Part shown: positions 1 to 12,000 of the stretch, piece by piece | Layout of the letters: each line of letters starts with the position of its first letter | How positions within the stretch are numbered: position 1 is the stretch's first letter | Assembly: GCA_959347315.1 (NCBI GenBank) | Contig: OY365819.1 | Span: forward strand, 23,392,589 to 23,456,588 | Source of the DNA: Bimastos eiseni | Taxonomy: Eukaryota; Annelida; Clitellata; Crassiclitellata; Lumbricidae | Length of the DNA: 64,000 nt | Direction: 5' to 3' | The notes under the pieces: model-generated | What the model saw: only the letters and a program-made list of their open reading frames with translations | What the model was told of the DNA's origin: nothing | The model's database searches: none | Made by a program: the position numbers and the translations under genes

Positions 1-105
1 CGCTATTGGAATGGCCTTTCGCCTGAAGTACGTTCTGCAGCATCGATTGAGATCTTTAGGGCACGACTCGAATTCCACCTGTTCAGGAAGGCATATCCCT
101 GTTAA
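1..105 (+). pseudogene. LINE reverse-transcriptase ORF, C-terminal scrap
   Basis: Frame 1 reads RYWNGLSPEVRSAAS, then a Phe-Arg-Ala-Arg-Leu stretch and FRKAYPC, stop at 103-105. This is the typical C-terminal end of CR1/L2/jockey-type LINE ORF2 proteins ('WN.LP..lR...s...Fk..LK..LF..ay'). It is cut off by the window start. The continuation exists in the right arm, 53384-53634. Confidence 0.8.
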
Positions 106-117
106 ACTGATGTGGTG

Positions 118-580
118 ATTGTTATAGTACGGTTTTTTCTTGTTAGTTTGCTGATTGTGTCATTGTAAAACGCACTTGTAGCGGCATGGCTGCGTTACGG
201 CGCTTTAGAAATCGTCCTTTTACTTACCAGTAATGGCCGATAATACATGCATACATACATATATACATATAATATACACGGTGAATGGATAAAAAGCGAA
301 CCTCTATAAATACTATAAATTATACATTTGAATCAAACATGACAACACTCCAGTTTAATGATCATGAAGCGAATATTTATCATTTTTTAGTCATGATGTG
401 CGTTTGATATGTCGTCCATGCTACTAACTAGCTGCCTATTCATGATGCAATAATTGTAACAACTGTGAGCACTTCTCTCAGTCACCAATATTAGTATCCT
501 CAGAAGTATGTAGACAGTTCATGGTTTTCCTGTCCCGATCACTCTGCATAAATGGCACAACAAGACATATATAAGTTTCT
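118..580. other. No gene recognised
   Basis: AT-rich intergenic DNA with a short ATAC/ATAT run near 245-280. Nothing codes convincingly. Confidence 0.5.
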
Positions 581-697
581 TTATCATCATCATCAACATC
601 ATCATCGTCGTCGTCGTCGTCGTCATCATCATCATCATCGTCATCGTCGTCGCCGCCGCCCCCGCCGCCACAACCATCATCATCATCATCATCATTT
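581..697. repeat. ATC/GTC/CCG microsatellite
   Basis: A CATCAT, CGTCGT and CGCCGC trinucleotide run. Mirrored at 52792-52908. It creates His/Arg- and Met/Thr-rich open frames that are not genes. Confidence 0.95.
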
Positions 698-1575
698 CAT
701 TTTCAGGATTATTTATAAGTTTAAATCTGTACTTAAGAGTGAAAGTAGGCCTAACAGTACATCTGATTAAGTGCTTTTCAATAGGCTTCTGGTCATGTAT
801 GGCCTGTGCGTTAGACAATATTATATGTAGGCCTACAATTATATATTTACATATCTTGGTTCGGATCAAGTGTCACCTGCGATTCTTAAAGGACAGAATA
901 AAACGTTCGCCATCGGACACACTGGCTCATGTGACGATATTTTACCACAGGATGTTTTTCTATGATAATAATAATAATAATTCAATGGTCGTTCATTTTA
1001 TACTAATTGCCGACGTTTTTGTTGTCCTGCAACTACATGTAATGCATTGCTTGTCAGTTCTATATGCACTCTATTGTAAAAGAGATTGATGATGACAGTT
1101 TCATTCTTCGATGTTTAGGCCTACGTGTCCATCTATTGAACGAATCATTTGCAAGGCTTCTGTCTATTTTATTAGACGACAAAAAAATAATACGAACAAT
1201 TTGTAACGGGAGATATAATTTAGTTACAAATGTGGTTTTTAATAATGAAGAGAGGCAGTAGTTATTGAAACTTAACTGACTTGAAGAATCCTCATAATAT
1301 AGTGCATGTCAGCTGTTGTTCAAAGAGGAAATTTTGATACGTGTACAGCGTAGGCTTTTATTGCATGATATTGACGTGAAATGCATAGCATTTTTTCTTA
1401 CATAGGCCTACGTGTCTGGACTGGATCCGAATGCATGCGCTAAGTGGAATGATTTAGAGCAGAACAATATATGCTACTGATACGAAGCTCGAACTTTGAT
1501 GGGATGAAAGAAATTGTGATAAACGCGAATACTTGATGAAACTGTAGCTTTAATTTATTTGTGTAAAGAATGACA
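698..1575. other. No gene recognised
   Basis: Low-GC intergenic DNA with GTAGGCCTAC palindromes near 826, 1117 and 1404. The open frames show no family features. Confidence 0.5.
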
Positions 1576-1577
1576 TT

Positions 1578-1784
1578 AGTGACCGACCGAAACCATTATT
1601 TTTATTTTCGGCCGAAAACGCCCCCGAAATTGCCATTTTGAACTTTGGTGGTTTCGGCCGAAAACGAAATTGGAACGAAACTGAGAATACCAGTTACGGC
1701 CGAAAAGGAAAAAATGGGCAGACAAATTTAAGGTTTCGGTGCCGGAAACGAAAACGAAACCGAAATTCGGTCGCTTTCTAAACA
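1578..1784. repeat. TTTCGGCCGAAA palindrome-rich repeat element
   Basis: The tract is built of permutations of CGAAACCGAAA and its complement, with TTTCGGCCGAAA palindromes near 1609 and 1651 and GACCGA-type ends in inverted orientation. It is probably a small non-autonomous element, but I could not define target duplications. Mirrored at 51705-51911. Confidence 0.55.
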
Positions 1785-4759
1785 ACATTGCTGAAGAGGA
1801 CACTCAAATACCAAGCAAAGGCTAAATGTACGTGCTTACATGTAGGCCTTATTTGACGACGAAATACACCACGTTCTCTCCTATACAAGACCTGATTTGA
1901 ATTACGCAACACTGAAGACAGCAATATTCTGTCTAAGGGATATTTAAGTGATATTAGTTTTCAAGAAAGAAGCAATTCACCTACCAAACCACTTACAGAT
2001 CCATCGATAAACGGTGGCCTTGAATACAATCCAGTGGACGCTTTGTAGTTAAGTGAACACTATTTACACATAATTATTATTTTGGTCTGAAACTCTGAAC
2101 TGCCGAAAGATAACGGATGTACCTTGTGTAGCAGGTAACTTATATCATTGTAGTATCCATTTAACAGTCTCAACTGTACAAGTATTGTTGCATCAGTTTT
2201 ACAAACATATGCCTACAATAATAATAATAACTGTAGTTGGAAAATAACAATCAATATCTCAAAATCAGTTTAAATGTGCAAATTGCAGATAAACTACCCT
2301 AGACATTGAAAATCTCAGAATGAAACTTAATTAGGACTAATTATGAGACATAGTCATGGATATAGATACTTGCCCTGAATAGTCTCTTTAAAATTGAGTG
2401 TTTGAAAAAAATAGATAACGCAGTTGATATTGATCTGTCCATGCAAAACTGTGGTAAACCTCTATAACTACTTTCGATCTTTGCGAGAAAAAAACCGCTT
2501 TATTATACGTTAGTTTCCGCATATACGTCTCAGATTCGGTTTTACTGATTCAGGGAGTAGCTAAGTGGATATTTTGAAAACCGAATATCAACTTTACGCT
2601 ACTTTGATGAATTTATAAACTGACAACTTTATATTACACTAGCACTCTCCAATCAGTCACTCCACACAAAAAAATACAAACTGTAATTTGATAGTTGGGT
2701 ACATGTTTTTTAATTACCCCCAAAATTTAATTTAATTGACATTGCAATAAGGAAAAGGAGCTATAGCTCCTAAATGATGTGAGCTGAAGTGACGTATTCA
2801 TCTCCACACGGTTGCCTTCACTTAGATTTTATGCGTTATCGTAGGTGTTCATGACTGGGGCACCTATGATGGTAGATTTGAGGACGTGTATTTTTATAAT
2901 AGCGTAGCGATTCAGTCGGCTCTAGAGGTAACGACTAGTAGCTCGCCGGATCCACAGTGGTGTAACGATGCATATACACTTTCCAACTTACTCTGCCTTG
3001 GTTTGGCGATTCCGCCTCTTCATATACATATTCATGAGTTCAATTGAGTATTAATTAATCAATAACTACGGCAAGCTTTCCATCGTCAATTATATTGCAA
3101 AAACAGTCAAAATCAGCTAAGTATTTAAATAGAATTCTAAGATATAAATTGATTATGAACTAATCTAACTTATGACTACCTAGCCAGCCTAGATTAGCTA
3201 ATAGCGCTTCTAAGGTCAGATATCTACCTCCCACGGGAACGGAGTAGATCTGCAGTGGATTTCTGTAGTGTTCATTTGGATTCTTTCTTTGTATAAATTC
3301 TGTCGATTGCTTCTTCTCGGATGATTGTTGCCTCTAGCCTCTTCAACTCAAATGTTTCTGTGCCATCCTCCACTCGCACTCGTCACGTCCGAATGATGAA
3401 TCGGACTTATTGTGATACTTGCGTAGCCTCGATTCCGTTGACAAGTATGTCAGAAGAGACACGCTATAGATGCTGATATTAGTCTCTCAGTCCAACTATA
3501 TTAACGTGAAAAGAGTTTCTGCATTCCACCGCTCATGACCGATAGTTCGAGAACGAAAATAACTCCTGATTACACACGGAGAATACTTCCATCATTACTC
3601 GACGATCACAGTACTGTTCGCCACTACACCATTCGCACCCCTCAGCAGTTCTAGACGAACCAGGGTCAAATAACTGTCCGAACTCCTAAAACTTCTTTGA
3701 GAGTTCGCAACTTGAGAATTACGTGTTGACTTTTTCTAGGCACCAGACACAGTGAACATTTTATTGCAAACTCACGCAGCCCGGATAACGCATTTCCGCC
3801 GTACAGTCCCCAGCAGACGACCGATGGCCAAAATCAGACCTTTTAACTTTGCCTCCTGAATGTCAAATTGCCAACGACCAGTTCTCCCCAACAACACTGT
3901 TACTAAGGACTCTAATTTAATCTTATAGCGCCTTTACATTATATTTATAGGCTGGCATTAATTAACTCTGAATTAATTCAAACTAATTAACATTGATAAT
4001 ATAATAATTGATATTATAATGTTAATAATACATAAGAAATGTGGGTTTTAATAGGAACATCGCTACAAGTGGTATAGTATTTTTGGGATCAGCCTGCCCC
4101 AGGATCAGGATCGGCTGACCAGTCTAGACGGCCTGACCACGGGAGTCGATATAAAATAACGCCGCACTATAGTCTGTCTGGCTGGAAACTCTGCTCTTAA
4201 GGTTGGTCGTAAGTTTAATAAATTGGGTTGGGGAATTGGGGTAACTGCCGTACAGATGCATTGGTGGACTCCGCTAATGAACGTAAACGGTAACAGTATC
4301 ATTCTCTAGATAAACTTATTAATAATTTGTATAATCTTCATTGTTATTATTATTCAACTTTATACGAACTGATAATCTTATCCTAAATGAAAGGACTCCT
4401 AAAGACTTATAGGATTAGACGCTGTGCTGAATAAATGTTCATTTAATCTAATTATTATTTGAGTTATCGTTTACGAATTAATAAAACTATTTATTTCGTT
4501 ATATATTATATACCTCTCGTGCGAGTTGCTAAGTTCACCCATAATTTCCTGTAGGTAGATACTTCGTCTGGCTGATATCGTCTAGGCACTTAAATAAGTG
4601 ACACGATATATAGCAAAAGCCTGCAGGACGACAGCTGTAGTGGAAATCATCTATAAACCAATTTTTTGCATTTTATCTCAAATACTTGAGATTTCTCATT
4701 TTTTGCACACTGATGAAGACAAGTCTTGAAATTTGTTGAATCTGTAGAAACCGTTAGAG
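1785..4759. other. Upstream region of channel gene, no other gene seen
   Basis: AT-rich DNA with no convincing exon or transposon. A dense AT inverted-symmetry stretch lies at about 3958-4030 (ATTAATT / AATTAAT units). It should contain the channel promoter and any untranslated exon. Confidence 0.5.
4607..4613 (+). promoter_or_regulatory. Possible TATA box upstream of channel start
   Basis: TATATAG lies about 150 bp before the ATG. The surrounding DNA is AT-rich, so this may be chance. Mirrored at 48876-48882. Confidence 0.2.
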
Positions 4760-5345
4760 ATGAGTCATCCGTTCACGCTCGAGTACATGGAAGAAGGCGA
4801 ACGGTTGCCAAATCAGAACAACGGAGATATTAAGAAACGAAAACAAAACCAGGAAGGGTCTGCAGTTGCGCATAATATCCAGATCAAGTCAATATCGAGC
4901 ACGAGAATGTGGGAGAATAAGTCTGTCACCGATAGATTCGATACCTATTCAGATGGAGAGACGGGTGGCTCTTTGGAAGAGTTAGAGGTGGAGATGAATG
5001 ATGCCATCCCGGACGTTGAAGTAAGGAGTGTCTTCAGGATCATGCAAGTTGGACTGAGACGTCGGATGGAAATGTTTGCACAAGAAGTATCCATTGTCGG
5101 TTTGTCCTACTTGATCAAACCATCATCCCATAGATTTGGATCCATTGTTCGGAAGGTCATATGGATGATACTTCTCCTGTTTGGAGGTGGTTTCATGGTG
5201 TTTCAGATCCGCGATCGAATATCTTATTATCTGACATATCCAACCATCGTTAGCTATCGAGTGGCTTATAACCGATCTCTGCGCTTTCCTACGGTGACCA
5301 TCTGCTCCGAGTATCTTTTCAGCAAAAAGGCTTTCATTTCTATTG
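4760..5345 (+). CDS. Channel exon 1 (residues 1-195, phase 1 donor)
   Basis: It starts at ATG 4760, the first Met of the open frame. It encodes a charged cytosolic N-terminus, the conserved pre-TM1 helix (SIVGLSYLI, 111-119), TM1 and FPTVTIC. The donor is TTG|GTAAAT. An in-frame stop follows immediately in the intron, which supports splicing here. Some 5' coding sequence could lie in an earlier exon. Confidence 0.92.
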
Positions 5346-8300
5346 GTAAATAAATCAACTACACTTTCGTTTTATTTCAATATATGAAGTCAATTACACC
5401 TTTTAGAAATATCGAATCTATGAGTGCGTCGTCATATCGTAGGCCTACGTCATCGTCATCATCATCGTCATCATCATCATCAATTTTAGTAAACCTAGCT
5501 GATGATATGGGATTTGAACTCGGTTCCTCAGCTCTACACGCCAGTGTGTTGTCCATCAGTCAACGCTCTCTCCACCCAGACACACATAGAGACACTTGAT
5601 CATGGGTCGGATTCTGAATAAGGTCTCTGGAGACCCATACGAGACTTCTTTCTCTCTTCAAGGTTTTGCACACAGTTGCTTTCTTTTGAGGAGCCATACA
5701 ATATTCAAATATTGGCCATATCATAATTTTGTATGCATTCAATCATCTTCCAACAGCTTCTTCCCACTCTACGGATTATAATATAATATTATTGTATCTA
5801 CATAATATGTAGATAAAATAATAGTAATAATAATTATAATTATAACGACAACAGTTATGTCAGTTATAATAATAGTAACAGCCCCATAAATGTTGGAATC
5901 ACGAGGAATCATGTATATTAAGAATGATATTATTAATTGTAATAGTTGTAAGAATAAAAGTAAAAATAATAATAATAATAATGGCATGTTTCCTTTGACC
6001 CCAGAAGATGAGGCCTGACCCTCCGGACAACTATTTTAATAATAATGATCTCTAAGTCCCTGGGGAAACGAAGTGCCTCAGGCCAAAAATTACTACTACT
6101 ACTAATAATAATAATATTAAAACCATCTGCAAAGGCTAGCCATTCCAGAACAACGCCCCCTAATTTATTGAATCCCGAAGGATCATGTGTAGGCCTACCT
6201 CATTAATAATAAATAATAATAATAATAATAATAATACTAATAATGATCATATAATAATATTAGAAATCAAATAACAATTGTGAAAACAATAAGAATAAGA
6301 AATAGAAAAATAGTGGTAACTCATTTTATTATTTTTTTATATTTTTGACTTTGCCCTTAGGCCCTATAATTCTCTTTCATCATTGTGTCCTTATTTTAAA
6401 GTATGAGTTCATTTCGAATTTGATCTAATGTTTCAGGCCCGGAAACACGTAACTTGGCTGAATTTCGTTTGCCGCCTGTTTGGGATTTAGATTTTTCTGA
6501 AAGCTATAAAACACTAGACTTGTCGCAGTTAGATTTTGACTGGGAGTTCTTTTACAACTATGTGGGCGCTAATATGGAAGACATGATGCTCGAGGTAAGA
6601 TCATAGTTATGATGACTTTGACTCAAATCGCACTGCACCAAAACGCATTGCAACACATTGTGTTAGTTAGTTGGTGTGAAAGAATAGTCCATATCGCATT
6701 TAATGTTACATTGTGTTAAATTGATGAATACATTCTGGTTGACTAATCATCGTGATAGGGTCACTTAGCATTATAAAATTATATGCAACGATCTAATTCT
6801 TTTCTCATACAAGAAATGTTTTGTTCCATTTTAGTTTGCTTCCTATTTCCTATTTAAGACCACAGGCACAGAGTTTTGCACACCACTATCAGACACAGAA
6901 GCGAAGACATTTCGCACAACGAATGGATTTCATCTTTGCCTTTACGAATTCCTACAGCGAACTAGAAAATGAATTGCCTGTGCAACATTAAATAAGTTGT
7001 TTGGCTGTCTACTATTGAGAAGAATGTTAAAAATTATGTTTTTAATAAATATTATACTTTAAAAATCCCGAGATCGCAGTGTCATAAGCCTAGAATATTA
7101 TGGCGCATTTTTTTATCACATTGCAACATCTCAGATTATTAGTCAACTGTATTTTGTACTGCCGCCCCTCCTCGTTGAGAAGGGCAGACAGAGCCACACT
7201 ACATCGATGGAACTGAGCATTTGTGAGTGAAGGATAAAAATGGTGAGGTATCTTTTAAAACCAGATACAATGCGCATTTTGGTGAAATTGAGATACTTTC
7301 ATTTTAATTTGCAACATTAAATCACTGTATCCCAGTTTAATTGCCGGTTTTTTTTAATTAGACCAGCTTTAATATTTATCCTTGCAAAATATTAAAATTA
7401 ATTTTTAAAATATTTCAGTGTTCTTTTGGGAATCTGCCTTGCAATTCAACTGATGCCTATAAGAAAATCGTAACTGATCAGGGAAATTGCTTATCATTCA
7501 ACCCAGGTTATCATTTCCTATCAGTTCTAAGTGTCACGTATACTGTAGCCGTTTGACTATCTGTCTGAGACGTTTGAATCTTAACCTGGAATCTATGATT
7601 TAATCGTACCTGCCTATTGATTTTGTTTTGACTAAGCGCTTGTGAGCAAGCTGGTTCCTGCGATGACGCTGTTTTTGGCCCTGAATTATTCTCTAGCTTA
7701 GGCCTGCAGCTGCGAATACGATCATGGCACGGTGTTCAGTACACCTGTGCTGCAAGATTCGTCCGAATTTAAACGATAATCACATGTCCTCCAATTTGAG
7801 CTTATGATATTGAATATTGAACCACGGGAGTGTATATTGTGCATTGTATTCGTAGGGCTGCTACATATAGGTATGCGAGCGATTTACCGCTCCACCAGAT
7901 AATAGATTGGCGAGCAACCAAGAAAAGGGAATCAAGGGATCGATCGACCGCATCGAATGGGAGGTTCTGCCTGCAGAGACTGCAGCCCTTAACACACCTT
8001 CATGCACTACCATAGCTTGCAGGGGTGTAACAAGCGGGGGGGGGGGGCCGGAAGGCACGCCCTCCCCCAGTATTGAAACTTGGGGGGGGGGGATAAAGCC
8101 TCCCCAGTTTTAGTGCTCAGTGCCCCCCATGTGCCCCCAAATCGGTTCTTTTTTATGTTTATCCAATGGATTTTTAAGAATACTTTTGTTAAGATAATTT
8201 GTACCCCCCCTTTTTGAAATTTCTGGGGAGGGCAAAATTCAAAAAGTGGGAGGGCAAAAAAATGTTGGTGCTTCGCGCAATATCTTTTAAATTATGCCCC

Positions 8301-9009
8301 CCACTTTTCAAAACCTTGTTACACCTCTGATAGCTTCTTTCATTTCTGACAATCTGCGCCTCTGATTCACATATTGTTTTATCCTTGCACGAGTCACAAC
8401 CATTTGATAAAAATTAATAGTACTATAGTAGGCCTTACACAGTCGTTAAGCAATTCACAAAACTTAAACGTATTTCTTGTGGAATTTAGTTACAGCGAAT
8501 TACGTAACGACTCATCCAGGGGCCGATAATGGACTTCGTCTTGTATTGTGGGTCAATCAATCTGATTGTCTTGTTACTGTGTCTCCAGGCGTTGGATTCA
8601 AGGTATACCTTTCATGGTTTCCGTATCAATGTTTGTGGCTTTTGATCGCCATTTAGCTGCGCCGATATATTGGGCGAGAAGAACTTTATTGCATTAAATG
8701 AACGATGAAAAATGAACACTAGACATCTTTGATGAATAATTGTTGTATTTTGTGATTAAATATAGTCAGAAAATTAAATATACATGTACAAACATTTCAA
8801 ATATCCTATCTACTGTACCTAAAGTGGCAGCACTTATATGAATATTGTGAGCTTATCTGAAGCCCAGGAACAGCCATGCCTGTTATCTGCGTCTGTCTAG
8901 GCGCCCGACTTGCTGGGCCAATCACCAGAAAAGTTGATGGGTCATGCAATAGACGAGAGGGAGGTAGAGCCATGACGTATAATTGCGCGATGGGAAGCAA
9001 GAGACTGCG

Positions 9010-9040
<31 letters not shown>

Positions 9041-12000
9041 AGTGTACATAGGGACCTACTACGTAATTTCACGGATTGTTCTGCAGCATAAACGGCGAAG
9101 TTCTTCCTTGCTTAAAATACCTAATCCTTCGTAGAGTAAGCACGTCGAGAAAAAGATTCAACAAAGTAGGCCTAGGCCTACATCTAGTCACGTCTAACAC
9201 TCGCAAGTTAGACAACTCCCGAACGGGCTTAAAAACAACTCACTTGACTAACAGATCAACTTTGAAACGCGTCTAAATGTTTACTCTTAACACCAGTTGC
9301 CGTAGTAACGCACTAAGACGTCACTCAAATAGCGTCACGACGAGGTTGCTGATCAACAGTCCTTCAACTTTAAATATGTTGTTATGATACTACTTTGACG
9401 AACGTATTAGACTAGGGATTTCTTTAAGAATAAAGAATTTTATTTATTGACAAATTAGTATACAACCTGAACAAAGCGTGAAGAGAACGGAGGAAACGAA
9501 TAGACCCAGTGACACTAGCAAATCGGTTGGCCTAAAATTGGCTCGAAACAAGGAGCTAAGGTTGACTTCAAGCATGGCACTAGCCAAACGTCTTAAATGT
9601 ACAACTTGAGACTTGGACAGTCGTTACGTAACTACATAAGACGAAATAGTATGCCAGAATTTCGAAACCTTAACCTAATTTGTGAAAAAGCGATTTTTAT
9701 TGCAATGTGTTAAGTGGGCTCTAGGGTAATTCTCATTAAAACCTACAAAGAACCTAACAATGGAAAACTTTATAATTTGACTTTTAATGTGGTCGAGATT
9801 TGGCGAAATAACTCTATTGATTACGCAATCTGCCTCTGAGTCGAGCTACATTTAGCGTCTTTGGTTGAATGTTTATGTCAATAATGTGCTATTTAATTTA
9901 TTAATTCCGTGAAATTTGTTGCTTTAGACAAGTTTTAAGTTTGTATAAGCGCTAGATTTTGTATTATTGTTCGAAATTGCATTCATTTTATCGGCTAATT
10001 TTACCTGGTAACGTTATATAAGACCTTCTTTATAATTACATAGAATTCAGCATAAAGGGCCAACCCGTCCGGTAACTCAGAGCTGTGTGAGGATAATTGT
10101 ATTATTTGCCGTTCAACATGTTACTATAGTCCCTGTAATGCTTTGAAGCTGACTGTCGTAAGACAAGCGTGAGGAAGAAAATCCCTCTTAGATACTGGTA
10201 TTCGGCGTGGCGATTGCGATGTTATTCGATACATGGGTTGCAATCCAGACATACATGTAGTTAGGGTGCATGAATCATGCAGAATAATTTATAATAGAGA
10301 TCGAGAAGGCGAATTGCATAGGCGCAAGTCAGGTACATGTAGCGTTGATGCTGAAGTCAGATTAAGGTTCTCCGTTCAGCGAGCAAACTATTTAATTGGA
10401 AACGAGACTGTTTTTTTGCACCAAGCCTGCTGCTATTGATACTAGGCACCCTAAGCAGAAGTATGAACAAATGCGTATTGCAGAAACTAAAGCATTGTTT
10501 GCGACAAATGAGAGCGTCTGTGAGAGGCACAAGGATGAGTGGAGTCTTGAGGCGCTTAGACGTTTAAAAACTTGTGGTGATGCCATTGCTGTAGAAGCGC
10601 AATATCGCACAAAATGTCACACATATTTCAGTAATGGTAGATCAAAGTCTTCAAAGTCAAAGGGAGGCAGACAATGAGAAGGAGGATGATATCGAGTGGA
10701 TAATTGAAGCTGCAGCAAAACTATTCCAAGGCAGCCTATCATACATGTATGCGATGCACAGTTCTCCATGAAAGTTACCCTCTAAACACCACAATACGTG
10801 GTAGCAGTGCGAGGTAGGTCAGTAACTGTTGATGTGGATTGTAGATTCTGGTGATTTAGTTCCACCATATGACACATCCACTGACGTTAGTTTGGGCACA
10901 TCCGACTATGGTGCTTCTGGTTAGATTCCAATTAAAAGATTACTTAAGGTGAGTGTTGGGAACCTTGTGTTTTGTAAAAGAACACAGATTTTGGATTATA
11001 CGCCTCAAAATATACCCGCTTGCATTGCCAGTGTAACAGACCTCAATCCTGTTTGGTACAGTGGTTGGTTTTTTAATGAAGAATCTAAACCATGTCCAAA
11101 TTGGGTGGTTTCGTTCAAAATATAAGCATTGGTGAATATCAGCCACAGGCGGATTTTCGTATGTTGCCCATCTATCTGAATCCAGGCGACAAGTATTATA
11201 GCCTGTCAACTTTGTCTTTTGTGGCTGATCAATCAGCTATGTTGAACATTATTACATCATGTGTTACTTTCGATCAACCACTGTTTATCAAGGCAGTGGA
11301 GGTCATTGATGATATAAACTGAACATGGTCTGTATGCTGGATGGGTTTCATGTTATCATAAGTTATCTTGATATTATATGATCAGTCATGGCTGGCTCTA
11401 GCATTGCCGAAGTCTTGGAAAGTTGCTCTGATCGTAACATGGTTAGTCATGTGCTCACGGGGAAAGCATATAATCGTTGCTGGATTCTGCTTTATAAATG
11501 CAAGGCTTGATGTGATTCCGATGGGTACAATGCTCTGAATCAAGCCGACGCTGAGGTCTTAAGGCAGTTGTATGATGATGCTATGGAAGGTACATGCAAC
11601 CTACAGGAACTGGATCCACCACAGTGTTTGATACAGTTAGGCAATTCACTCGAGGAGCTTACGATATCATCAGAGGCAAAGTCAAGAACCGTATCCTTAA
11701 AACTCATGACTATGATGCATGTTTATAATTACAAGCCTCATATCTTATGCATCCTTAAAACTCTTACTTTACCAAACTTCTTATGCATGTTCAATAATTA
11801 CAAGTTTCGTAATTTATGCGTCTCAACGCAATTGTATGGAAAACGATGTGGCACAAGTTTCTGTCATTTGACCCGGTGACATTTGATGACCGCTGTGGTC
11901 ATGTAGATTCCTCCCATTACTCCTTCTGTAACACAACCCTTGTCATGTCTTAGATTGTCTTTTGCGTCCTGTAAACAGTTTAACCTTCTCTCCAAATCAT

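Noticed and set aside
552..770. His/Arg-rich open frame (also the Met/Thr-rich frame on the other strand)
   Set aside because: Produced wholly by the ATC/GTC microsatellite, with no splice or start context. The mirrored frames at 52620-52970 are the same artefact.
2950..2975. CAGTGGTGTAACG as a hAT terminus
   Set aside because: No matching inverted end or 8-bp duplication was found nearby.
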